Assembly (NCBI RefSeq): GCF_018320785.1 | Contig: NC_054872.1 | Coordinates: 22,650,769-22,714,768, forward strand | Length of the DNA: 64,000 bases | Reading direction: 5' to 3' | Source of the DNA: Cheilinus undulatus | Taxonomy: Eukaryota > Chordata > Actinopteri > Labriformes > Labridae | In this document: positions 60,683-64,000 of the stretch, one piece after another | How the letters are laid out: each line of letters begins with the position of its first letter | Numbering within the stretch: position 1 is the stretch's first letter | The notes under the pieces: generated by a model | The model's input: only the letters and a program-made list of their open reading frames with translations | Told to the model about the DNA's origin: nothing | Database searches by the model: none | Program-made: the position numbers and the translations under genes

Positions 60683-60714
<32 letters not shown>

Positions 60715-61693
60715 GTTTGTTTGTTTGTTTTGTTTTCTACTGTGTACAGAAGGCCTAGTAGACACCATCAATACATCTTAATTTTTATTTCACCTCATTT
60801 CCCCTTAATAAAGAGCATGTTTATGCTGATCTTGACTCGCTGATCTTGGGAAACTGAGTTTCCCAATGTAAAAATTTGTGCACACAAACCTTTTTTACTT
60901 TAGTGGCCTGCCTGTGGCAGGGGCTTATATCCTCCTTAGAGCCTGCATGTACATATGATAGCACAACATCTTGGCTTTCCCTCAATGTAGCAATGATTTC
61001 TGCTTAAGAATGTTTTAGATAATTATTAAGCAAATCTATCCAAGTTTACTTGATTTAAAAAATTTAAGAAATCTTGAGGTGAATTTGCTTGAAATTTTTC
61101 AGGAGTTTGCATGGAACTTGTCCAAATTGTTATTGGCATGTTTAGGCTTTAAGATAAAGTCTCACTAAAAGATTTGGGGAAATTTTGAAGACATTTTTGA
61201 TTACTTTTTATGGAAAACCTTTTCAAATATATTTTAGAATTTTCACAGACATTTGAGGTAATTTCCAATAAAACTTAATGAATTGTGTGGCTTTTGGAAA
61301 TGTACATTTCCAGGAAAGTCTGAACTTTTAGTGGGTTTTTTTTTTTGTTCAAGCTTGGCCTTAAGTTTTTCTGGTCCATTATCAAATTTGAAAAACAAAA
61401 GGACTCCAACCATCCTCTCAATCCTTGACACCATTTTACCCTCACACAGTCAAAACATCTGCTTAGAAACCTATCCAGCAGTGTGTTTTCTGCAGAAACA
61501 GGTCCTTAAGGAGATTCATGGATATCATATTGGTAAAAAAACCCACTATGTCCTGTTCAAAGACAAGGCTGAGCTTTTGAACTTAACAGGTATCACAAAT
61601 GAGTGGGTTAAACTTAATATGCATTTTAAAAAAAAAGATGTCTCAGAAGGATATAGAGGTAAACTAAAGTATATGTGCTCAGTTACAAGGATA
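60348..61693. other. tnfrsf11b upstream intron, no exon seen
   Basis: Scanned on the minus strand for the CRD1 block (CPPGT-type) and a signal-peptide exon; none seen. Simple repeats: (TA)n 60680-60699, T run, then (TTTG)n to about 60730. A 137-codon plus-strand frame at 61283-61696 has no recognisable similarity. Confidence 0.5.
60680..60730 (+). repeat. (TA)n, poly-T and (TTTG)n microsatellite
   Basis: Ten TA units run into about 15 T, then TTTG units. Simple sequence only. Confidence 0.9.
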
Positions 61694-63330
<1,637 letters not shown>

Positions 63331-63332
63331 TA

Positions 63333-64000
63333 TATTTGCCCTGCCTTATTTTACCAAATATATCTAAACAACTGACATTAAAGTACCCTATGGATGGATG
63401 TTTGTTCCTATTTTTTAATTTTAAAAGTATCAGCACAGCATGACGACATAAACTGTTAGTCCTCTTAGCTTCATTTAAATTACTTTAAAAGAATGATGAT
63501 GTCAGAAGTCACAATTTTAAGTATTTACAAAAAACAAATGTGCCATGCAAAGCAGCCTGTAACACAACCTGAAAAGTGATTAAAGTATGAGTCTAGCGGC
63601 AATAAGATTTCTGACCACTGACCCCTGGCCACCCTCTGGATACACCCTTTATAACAACAAGGTAATTTCAGTCATGTTCTCAAGCCTTCTAGAATTTAAC
63701 AGGACAACTAGCATCTTATATAGTGACATGACTTAGTTGAGACCTTAAGACAACAACTGACAAATACAAGTTAATGACAAGGAAAACACAGAAAAATAGC
63801 TGTGGGCTTCTGTAGCAATGGGATGGAAGAACAGCATTTTTTTTCTTCTTTTTTATGCATTTAGATACTTGTATTAAAAGAAAATGGCCAATAAAATGAA
63901 TCCTGAAATTTGTTCTTGAATAGATTTACAAAAATAGCTCATACTAGAAATTAAAATTGAAAAAGTGTGGGCCAGAGGTTGTTCAGAATTACATCATTTA
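63333..64000. other. tnfrsf11b upstream intron, no exon seen
   Basis: AT-rich non-coding DNA to the window edge. No CRD1-like cysteine pattern on the minus strand. Confidence 0.45.

Overview
The window is vertebrate nuclear DNA, most likely from a percomorph-type teleost fish. Coding exons are short and split by GT-AG introns. The non-coding DNA is AT-rich and full of fish-type repeats: several Tc1/mariner families, hAT and Harbinger-like non-autonomous elements, tRNA-derived SINEs and candidate solo LTRs. Three protein-coding genes can be supported, all on the minus strand, so they are read from right to left.

Gene 1 (38.7 kb to beyond the right edge) is tnfrsf11b, osteoprotegerin, the soluble decoy receptor for RANKL and TRAIL. 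Four exons are visible: CRD2-3, CRD3-4, the first death-domain-homologous repeat, and the second repeat with the C-terminus. The exons for the signal peptide and CRD1 lie right of 64000. Gene 2 (27.25-31.01 kb) is a complete five-exon tnfrsf6b (decoy receptor 3) of 290 codons. It has a signal peptide, four cysteine-rich modules and a helical C-terminal tail, with no membrane segment. A TATA box lies just upstream of its start codon. Gene 3 (22.75 kb and leftward) is the 5' end of a CARMIL-family gene, closest to carmil1/LRRC16A. It shows a 13-codon first exon in a CpG-rich promoter and a second exon at 18.0-18.1 kb that encodes the start of the PH-like domain. No later CARMIL exon was recognised down to position 1.

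The two secreted TNF decoy receptors therefore sit head-to-tail about 7.7 kb apart (stop codon to start codon). Their products would titrate TNF-family ligands (RANKL/TRAIL for osteoprotegerin; FasL/LIGHT/TL1A for DcR3, by family knowledge).

Repeat layout. Left CARMIL intron (0-18 kb): two copies of one decayed Tc1 family, a Tc1-type element with long inverted repeats split by a hAT-like insertion with a near-perfect 8-bp duplication, a SINE with a perfect 11-bp duplication, and a hAT MITE. CARMIL intron 1 (18.1-22.7 kb): Tc1 and hAT debris. 23.3-27 kb: an unclassified repeat and poly-T tracts. 31-38 kb, between the decoy receptors: two candidate solo LTRs, a SINE and a striking 221-bp tandem array built of palindromes. 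tnfrsf11b introns: a Harbinger-like MITE nested in a hAT, a hAT with perfect 8-bp duplication, a large foldback element (two 222-bp arms), and three Tc1 elements, one of them nearly full length at 61.7-63.3 kb with a broken transposase frame.

No rRNA, genuine tRNA, CRISPR array or bacterial-type operon was seen. Exon limits come from reading splice sites and frame continuity by eye; paralogue names come from remembered family sequences, not from a search.
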